Shown here one piece after another: positions 30,613 through 37,863 of a stretch of DNA of 64,000 nucleotides. Every line of letters starts with the position of its first letter. Position 1 is the stretch's first letter. Source of the DNA: Armatimonadota bacterium. Its GTDB lineage: Bacteria; Armatimonadota; Fimbriimonadia; Fimbriimonadales; GBS-DC. A program made the translations under genes and the position numbers. The stretch covers positions 1 to 64,000 of the forward strand of contig JAIMAN010000005.1 of the NCBI GenBank assembly GCA_023511915.1, in the 5' to 3' direction. The notes below the pieces were generated by a model, which saw only the letters and a program-made list of their open reading frames with translations, made no database searches and was not told the origin of the DNA.

Positions 30613-31275
30613 ATTCAGAAGGAACTGAGGATCAACAACCGAATCCGCGCCCGCGAGGTGCGCGTCATCGATTCGGACGGGAAGCAGTTGGGCGTGATGC
30701 CCACGCGTCGCGCCGTGAGAATTGCCCAAGAGCAGGGCTTAGACCTGGTGGAAGTCGCGCCGACCGCGAACCCGCCCGTGTGCAAGATCTTAGACTACGG
30801 GCGGTACCGCTATGAGCAGGAGAAGCTGGCGAAGGAAGCCAAAAAGAAGCAAAAAGGCGGCGACATCAAAACCATCCGCCTGCGCCCTGCCATCGGCGCA
30901 CACGACATCGAAACCAAGATTCGCAACGCGATCGAGTTTTTGCAGGAAGGCGATAAGGTAAAATTCGTGGTCATCTTCCGCAGTCGCGAGTTCGGACGCC
31001 CCCAAATCGCCGAATCGCTGCTACGGAAGATTGCCGAAACGGTGCAGGACTACGGCGTCGTCGAAAAGCCGCCAGGCATGGAGGGCAGACAGATGATTAT
31101 GGTCGTCGCGCCCGCCAAAAAGCCTGCAGCGAAGCCGAAAGCGCCGCCTGCAGAAGGAGGTTCTACCGATGCCAAAAATGAAGACGAGCAAGACAGCCGC
31201 CAAGCGCTTCAAGCGCACAGCGACGGGCAAACTGATGCACAAGAAAGCCGGGAACAGCCACCTGTTCCTGAGTAA
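30613..31275 (+). CDS. infC: Translation initiation factor IF-3, AUU start
   Basis: A 220-residue IF-3. The N domain begins ELRINNRIRAREVRVIDSDGKQLGVM and the linker and C domain follow (IRLRPAIGAHDIETKIRNAIEFL, VVIFRSREFGRPQIA). The track starts at a GTG inside the conserved N domain. The conserved residues extend upstream to an ATT codon preceded by GAGGGAG, and no ATG, GTG or TTG fits, so AUU is the start, as in enterobacterial infC where it permits autorepression by IF-3. The C-terminal 36 codons are read through the rpmI start region, a 107-nt overlap, and form a low-complexity tail absent from typical IF-3. Confidence 0.93.
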   Translation: MQKELRINNRIRAREVRVIDSDGKQLGVMPTRRAVRIAQEQGLDLVEVAPTANPPVCKILDYGRYRYEQEKLAKEAKKKQKGGDIKTIRLRPAIGAHDIETKIRNAIEFLQEGDKVKFVVIFRSREFGRPQIAESLLRKIAETVQDYGVVEKPPGMEGRQMIMVVAPAKKPAAKPKAPPAEGGSTDAKNEDEQDSRQALQAHSDGQTDAQESREQPPVPE

Positions 31276-31366
31276 ATCGCCCGCACGCAAACGCCGACTC
31301 GACCAAGAAGGCGCACTCTTCGAGGGCGAGTATCGGCGCGTCAATCGCCTATTAGCAGGCAAGTAA
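31169..31366 (+). CDS. rpmI: 50S ribosomal protein L35
   Basis: A 65-residue basic protein: MPKMKTSKTAAKRFKRTATGK and SKSPARKRRL, diagnostic of L35. AGAAGGAGGT lies 7 nt upstream of the ATG, inside infC. The first 107 nt overlap infC in the +1 frame. L35 binds 23S rRNA in the large subunit. The rplT start lies 12 nt after the stop, in the standard infC-rpmI-rplT order. Confidence 0.97.
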   Translation: MPKMKTSKTAAKRFKRTATGKLMHKKAGNSHLFLSKSPARKRRLDQEGALFEGEYRRVNRLLAGK

Positions 31367-31378
31367 GGAGGAGATGCT

Positions 31379-31732
31379 ATGGCACGAGTGAAAGGCGGTA
31401 CGGTGACCCGCCGTCGCCATAAGAAGGTGCTGAAACTCGCGGAAGGCTACTACGGCGCAAAAAGCCGCCTGTTCCGCAAGGCGAACGAGCAGGTGATGAA
31501 GTCCCTGCAGTACGCCTATCGCGATAGGCGACAACGCAAGCGCGACTTCCGACGCCTGTGGATCACCCGCATCAACGCCGCATGCCGCATGCACGGCATG
31601 CGCTACCACGAGTTCATCCACGCGCTGACCGAGCGCGGCATCGAAGTGAACCGCAAGCAACTCGCGGAGATGGCAGTGCGCGACCCCGAAGCGTTCGAGA
31701 TGCTGGTGCAGTCGGTACGCCCCAGCCCGTAA
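31379..31732 (+). CDS. rplT: 50S ribosomal protein L20
   Basis: A 117-residue L20: [39 protein letters not shown] and [14 protein letters not shown], all family-typical; length normal. L20 is needed early in 50S assembly and in other bacteria represses its own operon through the leader RNA. TAAGGAGGAG precedes the ATG. pheS begins 8 nt after its stop. Confidence 0.97.
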   Translation: MARVKGGTVTRRRHKKVLKLAEGYYGAKSRLFRKANEQVMKSLQYAYRDRRQRKRDFRRLWITRINAACRMHGMRYHEFIHALTERGIEVNRKQLAEMAVRDPEAFEMLVQSVRPSP

Positions 31733-31740
31733 GCGTCGCC

Positions 31741-32745
31741 GTGGAGAGCATCCAGCCGATTCTGGACGAGGCGGAACGCGCGATTGCGCAGGCGGCGTCC
31801 CTTGGTGACCTGCAGGCGGTGGAGACGCACTACTTGGGGCGCAAGGGCGTCGTCGGGCAACTGCTGCGCCAACTGGGCGCCCTGCCCCCCGAACAGCGAC
31901 CCCAGTTCGGGCAGCAGGTGAACGCCGCCCGCGAACACTTGGAGCGACTCTTCGCCGAGCGACGCGCCGCGCTGGAGCAGGCGGAACTCGCCCAGCGCAT
32001 TGAAGCCGAGCGACTGGACATCACGCTGCCTGGCGCGCCCCTGCGCCCCGCACGCCTGCACCCGCTGACGCTGACCATGCAGCGGGTCAAACGCGCCCTG
32101 ACGGGGCTGGGCTTTGAATTCGTGGACGGATACGACTTGGAGCGGTTCGACTACAACTTCGGCGCACTGAACTACCCCGACGACCACCCCGCGATGGACG
32201 AGCAGAACTCGTTCCACATCGCGCCAGGCTACCTGCTGCGCACGCAGACCACCTCGATTCAGGGGCGTGTCTTCGAGCAACTGCAGCGCGGCGAGCGTCG
32301 CCTGCCCATCCGCATCGCCATCATCGGGCGATGCTATCGCTACGAGAATGTGGACGCCACCCACTCGCACACCTTCCACCAAGTGGACGCCTTCATGGTG
32401 GACGAAGGGGTGAGCATGGCGCACCTGAAAGGCGTGCTGACGCAGTTCGCGCAACTGATGTTCGGCGCGGAAGTGCGCGTGCGCTTCCGACCCGACTACT
32501 TCCCGTTTGTGGAGCCAGGAGTGGACTTCGCGATTTCGTGGAAGGGCGGCTGGCTCGAACTCGGCGGCGCTGGGCTGATTCACCCCAACATTCTGGAACG
32601 CTACGGCATCGACACGGAGCGCTACAGCGGCTTCGCGTTCGGGCTGGGCATCGAGCGCATCCCGATGCTGCAGTACGGCGTGGACGACCTGCGCCTGTTT
32701 CTGGAAAACGACTTGCGCTTTCTGGAGCAGTTTCCGCTGTTGTAA
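31741..32745 (+). CDS. pheS: Phenylalanyl-tRNA synthetase alpha subunit
   Basis: A 334-residue class II synthetase subunit. An N-terminal coiled coil (residues 1-90) binds tRNA, followed by HPLTLTMQRVKRALTGLGFEF, NYPDDHPAMDEQNSFH, LLRTQTTSIQGRVF (motif 2), HTFHQVDAFMVDEGVS and FAFGLGIERIPMLQYGV (motif 3). GTG start at 31741 with no clear Shine-Dalgarno, so translation probably relies on coupling to rplT. The track ORF starts inside rplT. The beta subunit gene pheT, normally next, is absent; mdh follows instead. Confidence 0.95.
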   Translation: MESIQPILDEAERAIAQAASLGDLQAVETHYLGRKGVVGQLLRQLGALPPEQRPQFGQQVNAAREHLERLFAERRAALEQAELAQRIEAERLDITLPGAPLRPARLHPLTLTMQRVKRALTGLGFEFVDGYDLERFDYNFGALNYPDDHPAMDEQNSFHIAPGYLLRTQTTSIQGRVFEQLQRGERRLPIRIAIIGRCYRYENVDATHSHTFHQVDAFMVDEGVSMAHLKGVLTQFAQLMFGAEVRVRFRPDYFPFVEPGVDFAISWKGGWLELGGAGLIHPNILERYGIDTERYSGFAFGLGIERIPMLQYGVDDLRLFLENDLRFLEQFPLL

Positions 32746-32789
32746 GCGTCGGGCGCACCCGACGCATACGGGGCGTTCGCCGAACGCCC
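32746..32789. repeat. Two tandem hairpins between pheS and mdh
   Basis: GCGTCGGG-cgca-CCCGACGC (32746-32765) and GGGCGTTCG-c-CGAACGCCC (32771-32789). REP-like; the second is followed by TTACATA and may attenuate read-through from pheS. Confidence 0.6.
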
Positions 32790-32810
32790 TTACATAGGGA
32801 GGCAAACACG

Positions 32811-33737
32811 ATGAAGGTAGGAATCGTTGGCGGCGGCGGGCGCGTCGGCTCGAACGCCGCGTTCACACTACAACTTATCGGCGCGGTCTCGGAAGTGCTG
32901 CTGCTGGATGTGAACCGCGACGCCGCCGAAGGCGAAGCGTTAGACCTGCGGCACGGCGCAGCCTACTCGCAGCCCATCCGATTCCGCGCGGGCGACTACG
33001 CCGACCTCAACGGCGCGCACATGGTCATCATCACCGCAGGCTTGCGCCGACGCCCCGACGAGAGCCGACTGGAACTCATCAACCGCAATGTCGGGCTGTT
33101 CCGCGAGATTCTGGGCAACCTCAAAGGCGTCGCGCTTGCCGACGACGCGATTATCCTGGTCGTTTCGAACCCTGTGGACATCCTGACCTACTTGGCGGTC
33201 AAGGAATCGGGGCTGCCCGCCGAGCGCGTGATCGGGCTGGGCACGGTGCTGGACACCTGCCGCTTCCGTTCGTTTCTGGCGGAGCATTTCGGCGTGGCGG
33301 CGACCGATGTGGACGCGCTGATTCTGGGCGAACACGGCGATTCGATGGTGCCCGCGTGGAGTTGCGCGACGATTGCGGGCGTGCCCCTCAAGGACTATCC
33401 TGGCTACAGCACGGAGGCGATGGACGCCGTCTTTGAGCGCACGAAAAATTCGGGCGCGGAGGCGATTCGCCTCAAAGGGGGCGCAGGCTACGCCGTGGGC
33501 GTCTCCATCGCGCAGGTCGTGAACGCGATTGCGCTGGACACGCGCCAAGTGCTGCCTGTGTCCACCCTGCAGACGGGCGCGTTGGGCATCAGCGAGGTGT
33601 GCTTCTCGTTGCCGACGCGCGTCGGACGCAAGGGCGTCGAAGCGGTCATCGAAATCGGCGTCTCGGATGAGGAGCGCGCCGCCCTGCAAACTTCGGCAAG
33701 CGTTCTCAAGGAGACGCTGCAGAAGGTGATGAGCTGA
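32811..33737 (+). CDS. mdh: Malate dehydrogenase (LDH-like class)
   Basis: A 308-residue NAD-dependent 2-hydroxyacid dehydrogenase. GIVGGGGRVGSNAAFTLQL binds NAD, and ITAGLRRRPDESR has Arg at the specificity position that separates malate from lactate dehydrogenases (Gln in the latter). LGEHGDSMVPAWS holds the catalytic His. Start at MKVGIV with AGGGAGG 8 nt upstream. It interconverts malate and oxaloacetate in the citric acid cycle. The FmdB gene overlaps the stop codon (TGATG). The malate call rests on one residue. Confidence 0.88.
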   Translation: MKVGIVGGGGRVGSNAAFTLQLIGAVSEVLLLDVNRDAAEGEALDLRHGAAYSQPIRFRAGDYADLNGAHMVIITAGLRRRPDESRLELINRNVGLFREILGNLKGVALADDAIILVVSNPVDILTYLAVKESGLPAERVIGLGTVLDTCRFRSFLAEHFGVAATDVDALILGEHGDSMVPAWSCATIAGVPLKDYPGYSTEAMDAVFERTKNSGAEAIRLKGGAGYAVGVSIAQVVNAIALDTRQVLPVSTLQTGALGISEVCFSLPTRVGRKGVEAVIEIGVSDEERAALQTSASVLKETLQKVMS

Positions 33738-34066
33738 TGCCACTCTACGAGTATCGCTGCCTGAAGTGTCGGAAGCGGTTCTCGAGGTTGCTGGCGATTG
33801 CGCAGCGGGATGCGCCGCAGGCATGCCCCGCCTGTGGCGCGACGGAGTCGAAGCGGCTCGTCTCGCGCGTGGCGCGCCTGCGCTCGGAAGACCAGATGCT
33901 CGACGACCTTGCCGACAGCCTGGAGTTCGCGGGCGACCCCGACGACCCGCAGACAATGCGCCGCTTCATGCGCGAGATGAGCGCGGCGATGGACGAAGAC
34001 CCCTACGAGATGGAGGAAATCTTCGAGGAGGAACTCGCCGCCGAGTCGGCAGGGGACGACGAATGA
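33737..34066 (+). CDS. FmdB-type zinc ribbon protein
   Basis: A 109-residue protein with an N-terminal zinc ribbon: YEYRCLKCRKRFSRL and QACPACGATESKRLVSRVARL give the CxxC/CxxC pattern of FmdB-family regulatory proteins. The C-terminal 60 residues are acidic and helical (MDEDPYEMEEIFEEELAAE). Family function is poorly defined. Starts on the last base of the mdh stop codon and overlaps cdd by 4 nt, so it is coupled on both sides. Confidence 0.9.
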   Translation: MPLYEYRCLKCRKRFSRLLAIAQRDAPQACPACGATESKRLVSRVARLRSEDQMLDDLADSLEFAGDPDDPQTMRRFMREMSAAMDEDPYEMEEIFEEELAAESAGDDE

Positions 34067-34473
34067 ACCTATCGCCCACCGAGCAGGCGTTGGTGCAGGC
34101 GGCGCGGGCGGCGCGGGCGCACGCCTACGCGCCCTACTCGAGCTACGCCGTCGGCGCGGCGGTGCTGACCGACGACGGGCGCGTCTTCGCGGGCTGCAAT
34201 GTGGAGAACGCCAGCTACGGCTTGAGCCTCTGCGCCGAGCGCGTCGCGGTCTTCAGTGCAGTGGCTTCGGGCGCACGGCGACTCGTGGCGGCGGCGGTCT
34301 GCACGCCCGATGGCGGAACCCCCTGCGGCGCGTGCCGACAGGTGCTGCTGGAGTTCGCCGACGCGCCCGAATCGTTCGCCGTGTGGGTCGTCTCGCCCGA
34401 CCGCGTGATTGCCCGCTACACGCTTGCCGACCTGATTCCGCACGGCTTTCGGCTGGCGCCCGAAGGCGGTTAG
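34063..34473 (+). CDS. cdd: Cytidine deaminase
   Basis: A 136-residue homotetrameric-type cytidine deaminase: YSSYAVGAAVLTDDGRVFAGCNVENASYG, CAERVAVFSAV (His/Cys-Ala-Glu; here Cys and the catalytic Glu) and the zinc-binding PCGACRQVLLEF. It converts cytidine and deoxycytidine to uridine forms in pyrimidine salvage. Start MNLSPT overlaps the fmdB stop by 4 nt; its own stop overlaps the convergent kinase gene by 4 nt. Confidence 0.95.
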   Translation: MNLSPTEQALVQAARAARAHAYAPYSSYAVGAAVLTDDGRVFAGCNVENASYGLSLCAERVAVFSAVASGARRLVAAAVCTPDGGTPCGACRQVLLEFADAPESFAVWVVSPDRVIARYTLADLIPHGFRLAPEGG

Positions 34474-35543
34474 CCGTCCCGTAGGGGTTCGCCGAGTTCC
34501 GTGCCGTCGGGCAGGATGCGCAGGTAGCCCAACTGCACCCAGCGCACAGGGTCTACCGAGCGCACAGGCGACAGCAGCCCCAGCGTGCGCGCCTTGAAGT
34601 CCAGCGATTCAATCAGCCCCAGCCCGTAGCACCGCCCCGTGTAGTCGATCAGCCCCACCAGCAGGTTGTGATACGCCGACTGGGGCAGCATCACCAGTTT
34701 GTCGACGCTTGCGAGCGTCATCAGCGTTTCGATTTGCGCGTCGCTGAGCGGCTGGCGCACGATGAGGTGCAGCGAGTCGCCGACCATCTCGGCGTGCAGC
34801 AGTTCGGCGCGCACTTGGTCGGCGAGGTAGCGTCGTCGCGCGTCGGAAATCGGCTGCCCCCCGCCCAGCCGCCTGCCGATGAAACTGAACTGCTCGAGCG
34901 GGAGCGTGTGCGACTGCGCCCGTTCGAAGTAGCGGGCGAAGGCGGCGCGCCGATGTTGGGCACGGAACGGCGGCGACTTGCGCAAAATCGCCTGTGGCAC
35001 AGGCAACTCGTGCAGGTTCCAGTCGGCGCGGCGGCGCAAGGCGTCCAAAATCGGCGTGAGTTCGTCCTTGCGCTGCAGCGCGACAATCACCTGCGGGCGC
35101 AACAGGTCAATCAGCATCAGTTTGTAGGCGCGTCCGTGCCAGCCGCCGATGTAGCCGTCGGTGTCAATCACCAGGCTGTCGGGCTGGAGCAGCGTCAGGT
35201 CGTCCAGCACGCGCCGCGCCCCCGCCAGCGCAAGCGCCCCATGGCGCACGGGCGACACATCGCCCAGAAACGCCAAACTGTCGGGCGTCAGGTCTTGCAG
35301 CAACTCATAGGGCTTGCGTATTACCACGCTGCTGAACGCGGCGGGCGGTCCGACCGTCGTCTGACCCGCATCCAAGTCCACAAAGCCCACCTGCATCCCC
35401 GCCTGATGCTTGAGCTTAAGGAGCAACGAGCAGAAGGTGGTTTTGCCCGAATCGATACCGCCCAGCACCAGCACGGTCTCACGGCTGGCGACCAGTTCGT
35501 CCACCGCCTGCTGCCATTCGGGGTAGAGTTCGCGCCAGCGCAT
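34470..35543 (-). CDS. Clp1/Grc3-like polynucleotide kinase
   Basis: A 357-residue P-loop protein. Walker A GGIDSGKTTFCSLL (about residues 28-41) is followed by VDLDAGQTTVGPPA, the signature seen in Clp1, Nol9 and Grc3 5'-hydroxyl polynucleotide kinases (there DxDxGQ). Residues 100-170 have VIDTDGYIGGWHGRAYKL, and a C-terminal beta-rich domain follows. In eukaryotes and archaea these proteins phosphorylate RNA 5' ends; bacterial members are rare and their role is uncertain. The gene starts 2 nt after nadC and is probably translated from the nadC transcript. Confidence 0.8.
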   Translation of the reverse strand: MRWRELYPEWQQAVDELVASRETVLVLGGIDSGKTTFCSLLLKLKHQAGMQVGFVDLDAGQTTVGPPAAFSSVVIRKPYELLQDLTPDSLAFLGDVSPVRHGALALAGARRVLDDLTLLQPDSLVIDTDGYIGGWHGRAYKLMLIDLLRPQVIVALQRKDELTPILDALRRRADWNLHELPVPQAILRKSPPFRAQHRRAAFARYFERAQSHTLPLEQFSFIGRRLGGGQPISDARRRYLADQVRAELLHAEMVGDSLHLIVRQPLSDAQIETLMTLASVDKLVMLPQSAYHNLLVGLIDYTGRCYGLGLIESLDFKARTLGLLSPVRSVDPVRWVQLGYLRILPDGTELGEPLRDG

Positions 35544-35545
35544 GG

Positions 35546-36385
35546 CTAAAACTCCAGGTGCATCGGCAGGATGGGCGCGGAGTGGGTAATCGCGCCGACG
35601 GAGATGTAGTCCACGCCCATTTCGGCGACCGCGCGGACGGTCTCCAGCGTGACGCCGCCCGACGCCTCCAGAAAGCGCACGCGCCCTTTGGCAAGGCGCA
35701 CTGCCTCGCGCAGCGTTTCGGGGGGCATGTTGTCGAGCAGGATGCCGTCCGCGCCTGCGGCGACGGCTTGCTCAACCTGTGTGAGCGTCGTGCATTCCAC
35801 CTCGACGGCGAGCAGGTGATGCGCATGCTGGCGTGCGCGGCGCACGGCTTCGGCGATGTCGCCCCCCAGCGCGGCGAGGTGGTTGTCCTTGATGAGGATG
35901 CCGTCGTACAGCCCAACGCGGTGATTGCGCCCGCCGCCGATGCGCACGGCGTACTTCTCCAGCAGGCGCAGGGCGGGGGTCGTCTTGCGCGTGTCCACAA
36001 TCTGCGCGCCTGTGCCCGCGACGGCGTCCACGAACTGGCGTGTGCGCGTGGCGATGCCTGACAGGTGCTGCAAAAAGTTCAGCGCGGTGCGTTCCGCCTT
36101 CAGGATCGCGCGCGTGTTGCCCTCAAGCGTCAGCACGGGCGTATCGGGCGCGAGGCGCGCGCCGTCTGTCAGCGCGTTAGGGAAGCGCGCTTCAGAGTCC
36201 AGCCGCTGGAACACACGCTTGGCAATCTCCACCCCGCACAAAATGCCCTCTGCCTGGGCAAAGATGGCGCATCGGGTCTGGTGGTCAGGGGGAATCAGGC
36301 TGTCGGTTGTCCAGTCGCCCGCGCCGAGGTCTTCCTGCAGGGCGAGTTCGATGAGCGTCTCCACTGCGCGCACATCCAGCGTCAT
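35546..36385 (-). CDS. nadC: Quinolinate phosphoribosyltransferase
   Basis: A 279-residue enzyme converting quinolinate and PRPP to nicotinate mononucleotide in de novo NAD synthesis. Hallmarks: AERTALNFLQHLSGIATRT, VDTRKTTPALRLLEKYAVRIGGG (quoted in part), NHRVGLYDGILIKDNH and VEVECTTLTQVEQAV. Start MTLDVRAVE lies 8 nt from a GGGGTATACT element, so a leaderless mRNA is predicted. nadA and nadB are not in the window. Confidence 0.95.
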   Translation of the reverse strand: MTLDVRAVETLIELALQEDLGAGDWTTDSLIPPDHQTRCAIFAQAEGILCGVEIAKRVFQRLDSEARFPNALTDGARLAPDTPVLTLEGNTRAILKAERTALNFLQHLSGIATRTRQFVDAVAGTGAQIVDTRKTTPALRLLEKYAVRIGGGRNHRVGLYDGILIKDNHLAALGGDIAEAVRRARQHAHHLLAVEVECTTLTQVEQAVAAGADGILLDNMPPETLREAVRLAKGRVRFLEASGGVTLETVRAVAEMGVDYISVGAITHSAPILPMHLEF

Positions 36386-36393
36386 GCAGCCGA

Positions 36394-36403
36394 AGTATAC
36401 CCC
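36394..36403 (-). promoter_or_regulatory. Extended -10 of nadC
   Basis: Minus-strand GGGGTATACT, ending 8 nt before the ATG. Confidence 0.62.
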
Positions 36404-36414
36404 AGTAGGCGGCG

Positions 36415-37863
36415 TCAATACTCGCGATACTGCATTTGAAACAGCAGCAGCGCGACGCCGTGCGCGTGCAGCCCGCTTACGGGGCGGAAGTAGACCGCGT
36501 CCTCGCCTTCCAGGTAGCCGAACAGCGCGTCCCACGGGTGGCGCAACAGCGCCTCTTCAGGCAGCCACGGCTTGGGCATTTGGGGCGGGACATAGTTCTC
36601 CAGCAACTCATGGGCTTGCGGTGAAGACACCAAGCTCCACGATACTTCGCGAGGCGTTTGCGGGCGGTCTTGAGGCGTCAGCACTGCCAGTGGCACAAGC
36701 CGTCCCTGTGCGTCTGCCAGCCACGCTTGCCCATCCTGCCACGCGATGGCGTGATAGCGCACTATGCAGGGCATCTCGCGCGGGGCAAACGGGTCGAGCC
36801 GCTGCTGGATGTAGCGTTCCAGCAGGGGCTGCCACTCGGTGTGGGCGTGCTGAAGCGCCTGCGCCGTTAGTGCGCCGCGCGGCTCGTTCAGCGGCTGCGC
36901 GTCGTAAATCTTGACGCGCTTGGGCGCGTAGCCAGGGTAGACCCCCACGCGCGTCGCCAGAAACGGCGCGGGACGGCGCGGTTTGAACGCCTGCGCCTCG
37001 CGCCCGCCTGTGTGCAGTGGGGCAATCTTCATCTCGCGCAGCAACTCGCCCGAATCGAGGTCAATCAGCGTGCTGATGTCCAGTCGGAAGCCCGTCGCCA
37101 GCTTGATGTTCTCGTAGGCAAGCTCCATCAGGCGCAGGTTCTCGCGGATGGCGAAGTCCTTGTCGCGCCAAGTGCGCCCAAGCATCTCTTCCAGTTGCTC
37201 TTCGGGCAGGGGGCGTCGCTCGGCGAAATGCTCCTCGATGGCGCGCGCCGTGACCCACAAGTCCAGAAAGGCGCGGGTGTAGTCCTGCTCGGAGAGGGGG
37301 TTCTCGCGCGAGGCTTCGATCAGGCGCACGAGGTTGCGGATGCGCTGTTGCAGGCGGCGGGTCTTGAGGGACGCGAGATTCTCTGCGCTGTCGAGCAGTT
37401 GCTTGAGGAACGCTTCCTGCACGCCCGTTGCGCCGCGTTCGGCGAGTTCTTGGGCGAGGCGGAGCGTCTGCTCGAGGGCTTGCGTCTGCAGGTCAGCGCG
37501 TTCGGCGGTCGCTTTGGCGGCGCGTTTGCCCCCGCGTTTGGGCGCGGCGGGCGGGGTCTCCACCAGCGTCTGCTGCCCGTAGGCGAACCGTTCAGGCGAC
37601 TGCGCCCACACAATCAGCACGGCAATCGCGTGCTTGCAGAACTTGTTGAAGCGTGCGGCGGGGCAGGTGCATTTCGCGCTCGGCGCGCCGTCCTTGAACT
37701 CGATGCGCACCGTGTAGGGCTTGGAGCCTTGCACCTGCGCGTACAGCGTCGTGTCCGAGCGCGCCAAGTGCAGCAACTGGTCGCCTGCCGCAATCTGCTC
37801 GGCGTTGCGGTAGGTCGCCATATCGCACAGCGCGCGCACCTCGTCCAGCGTCATCGGCGTCAT
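36415..37863 (-). CDS. SWIM zinc-finger protein
   Basis: A 482-residue protein with an N-terminal SWIM zinc finger: CTCPAARFNKFCKH (about residues 64-77) fits CxCx(n)CxH. The rest is alpha-rich, without motifs I recognise, and a C-terminal half contains several Pro-rich turns (EMPCIVRYHAIAWQDGQ). SWIM domains bind DNA or proteins. The gene begins directly after the stop of the VWA gene and is coupled to it. In many bacteria SWIM, VWA, MoxR and DUF5682 genes form one cluster; here only the first two are present. Confidence 0.85.
   Translation of the reverse strand: MTPMTLDEVRALCDMATYRNAEQIAAGDQLLHLARSDTTLYAQVQGSKPYTVRIEFKDGAPSAKCTCPAARFNKFCKHAIAVLIVWAQSPERFAYGQQTLVETPPAAPKRGGKRAAKATAERADLQTQALEQTLRLAQELAERGATGVQEAFLKQLLDSAENLASLKTRRLQQRIRNLVRLIEASRENPLSEQDYTRAFLDLWVTARAIEEHFAERRPLPEEQLEEMLGRTWRDKDFAIRENLRLMELAYENIKLATGFRLDISTLIDLDSGELLREMKIAPLHTGGREAQAFKPRRPAPFLATRVGVYPGYAPKRVKIYDAQPLNEPRGALTAQALQHAHTEWQPLLERYIQQRLDPFAPREMPCIVRYHAIAWQDGQAWLADAQGRLVPLAVLTPQDRPQTPREVSWSLVSSPQAHELLENYVPPQMPKPWLPEEALLRHPWDALFGYLEGEDAVYFRPVSGLHAHGVALLLFQMQYREY

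Noticed and set aside
32811-33737. Lactate dehydrogenase
   Set aside because: Arg at the substrate-specificity position (RRRP) favours malate; lactate enzymes have Gln.
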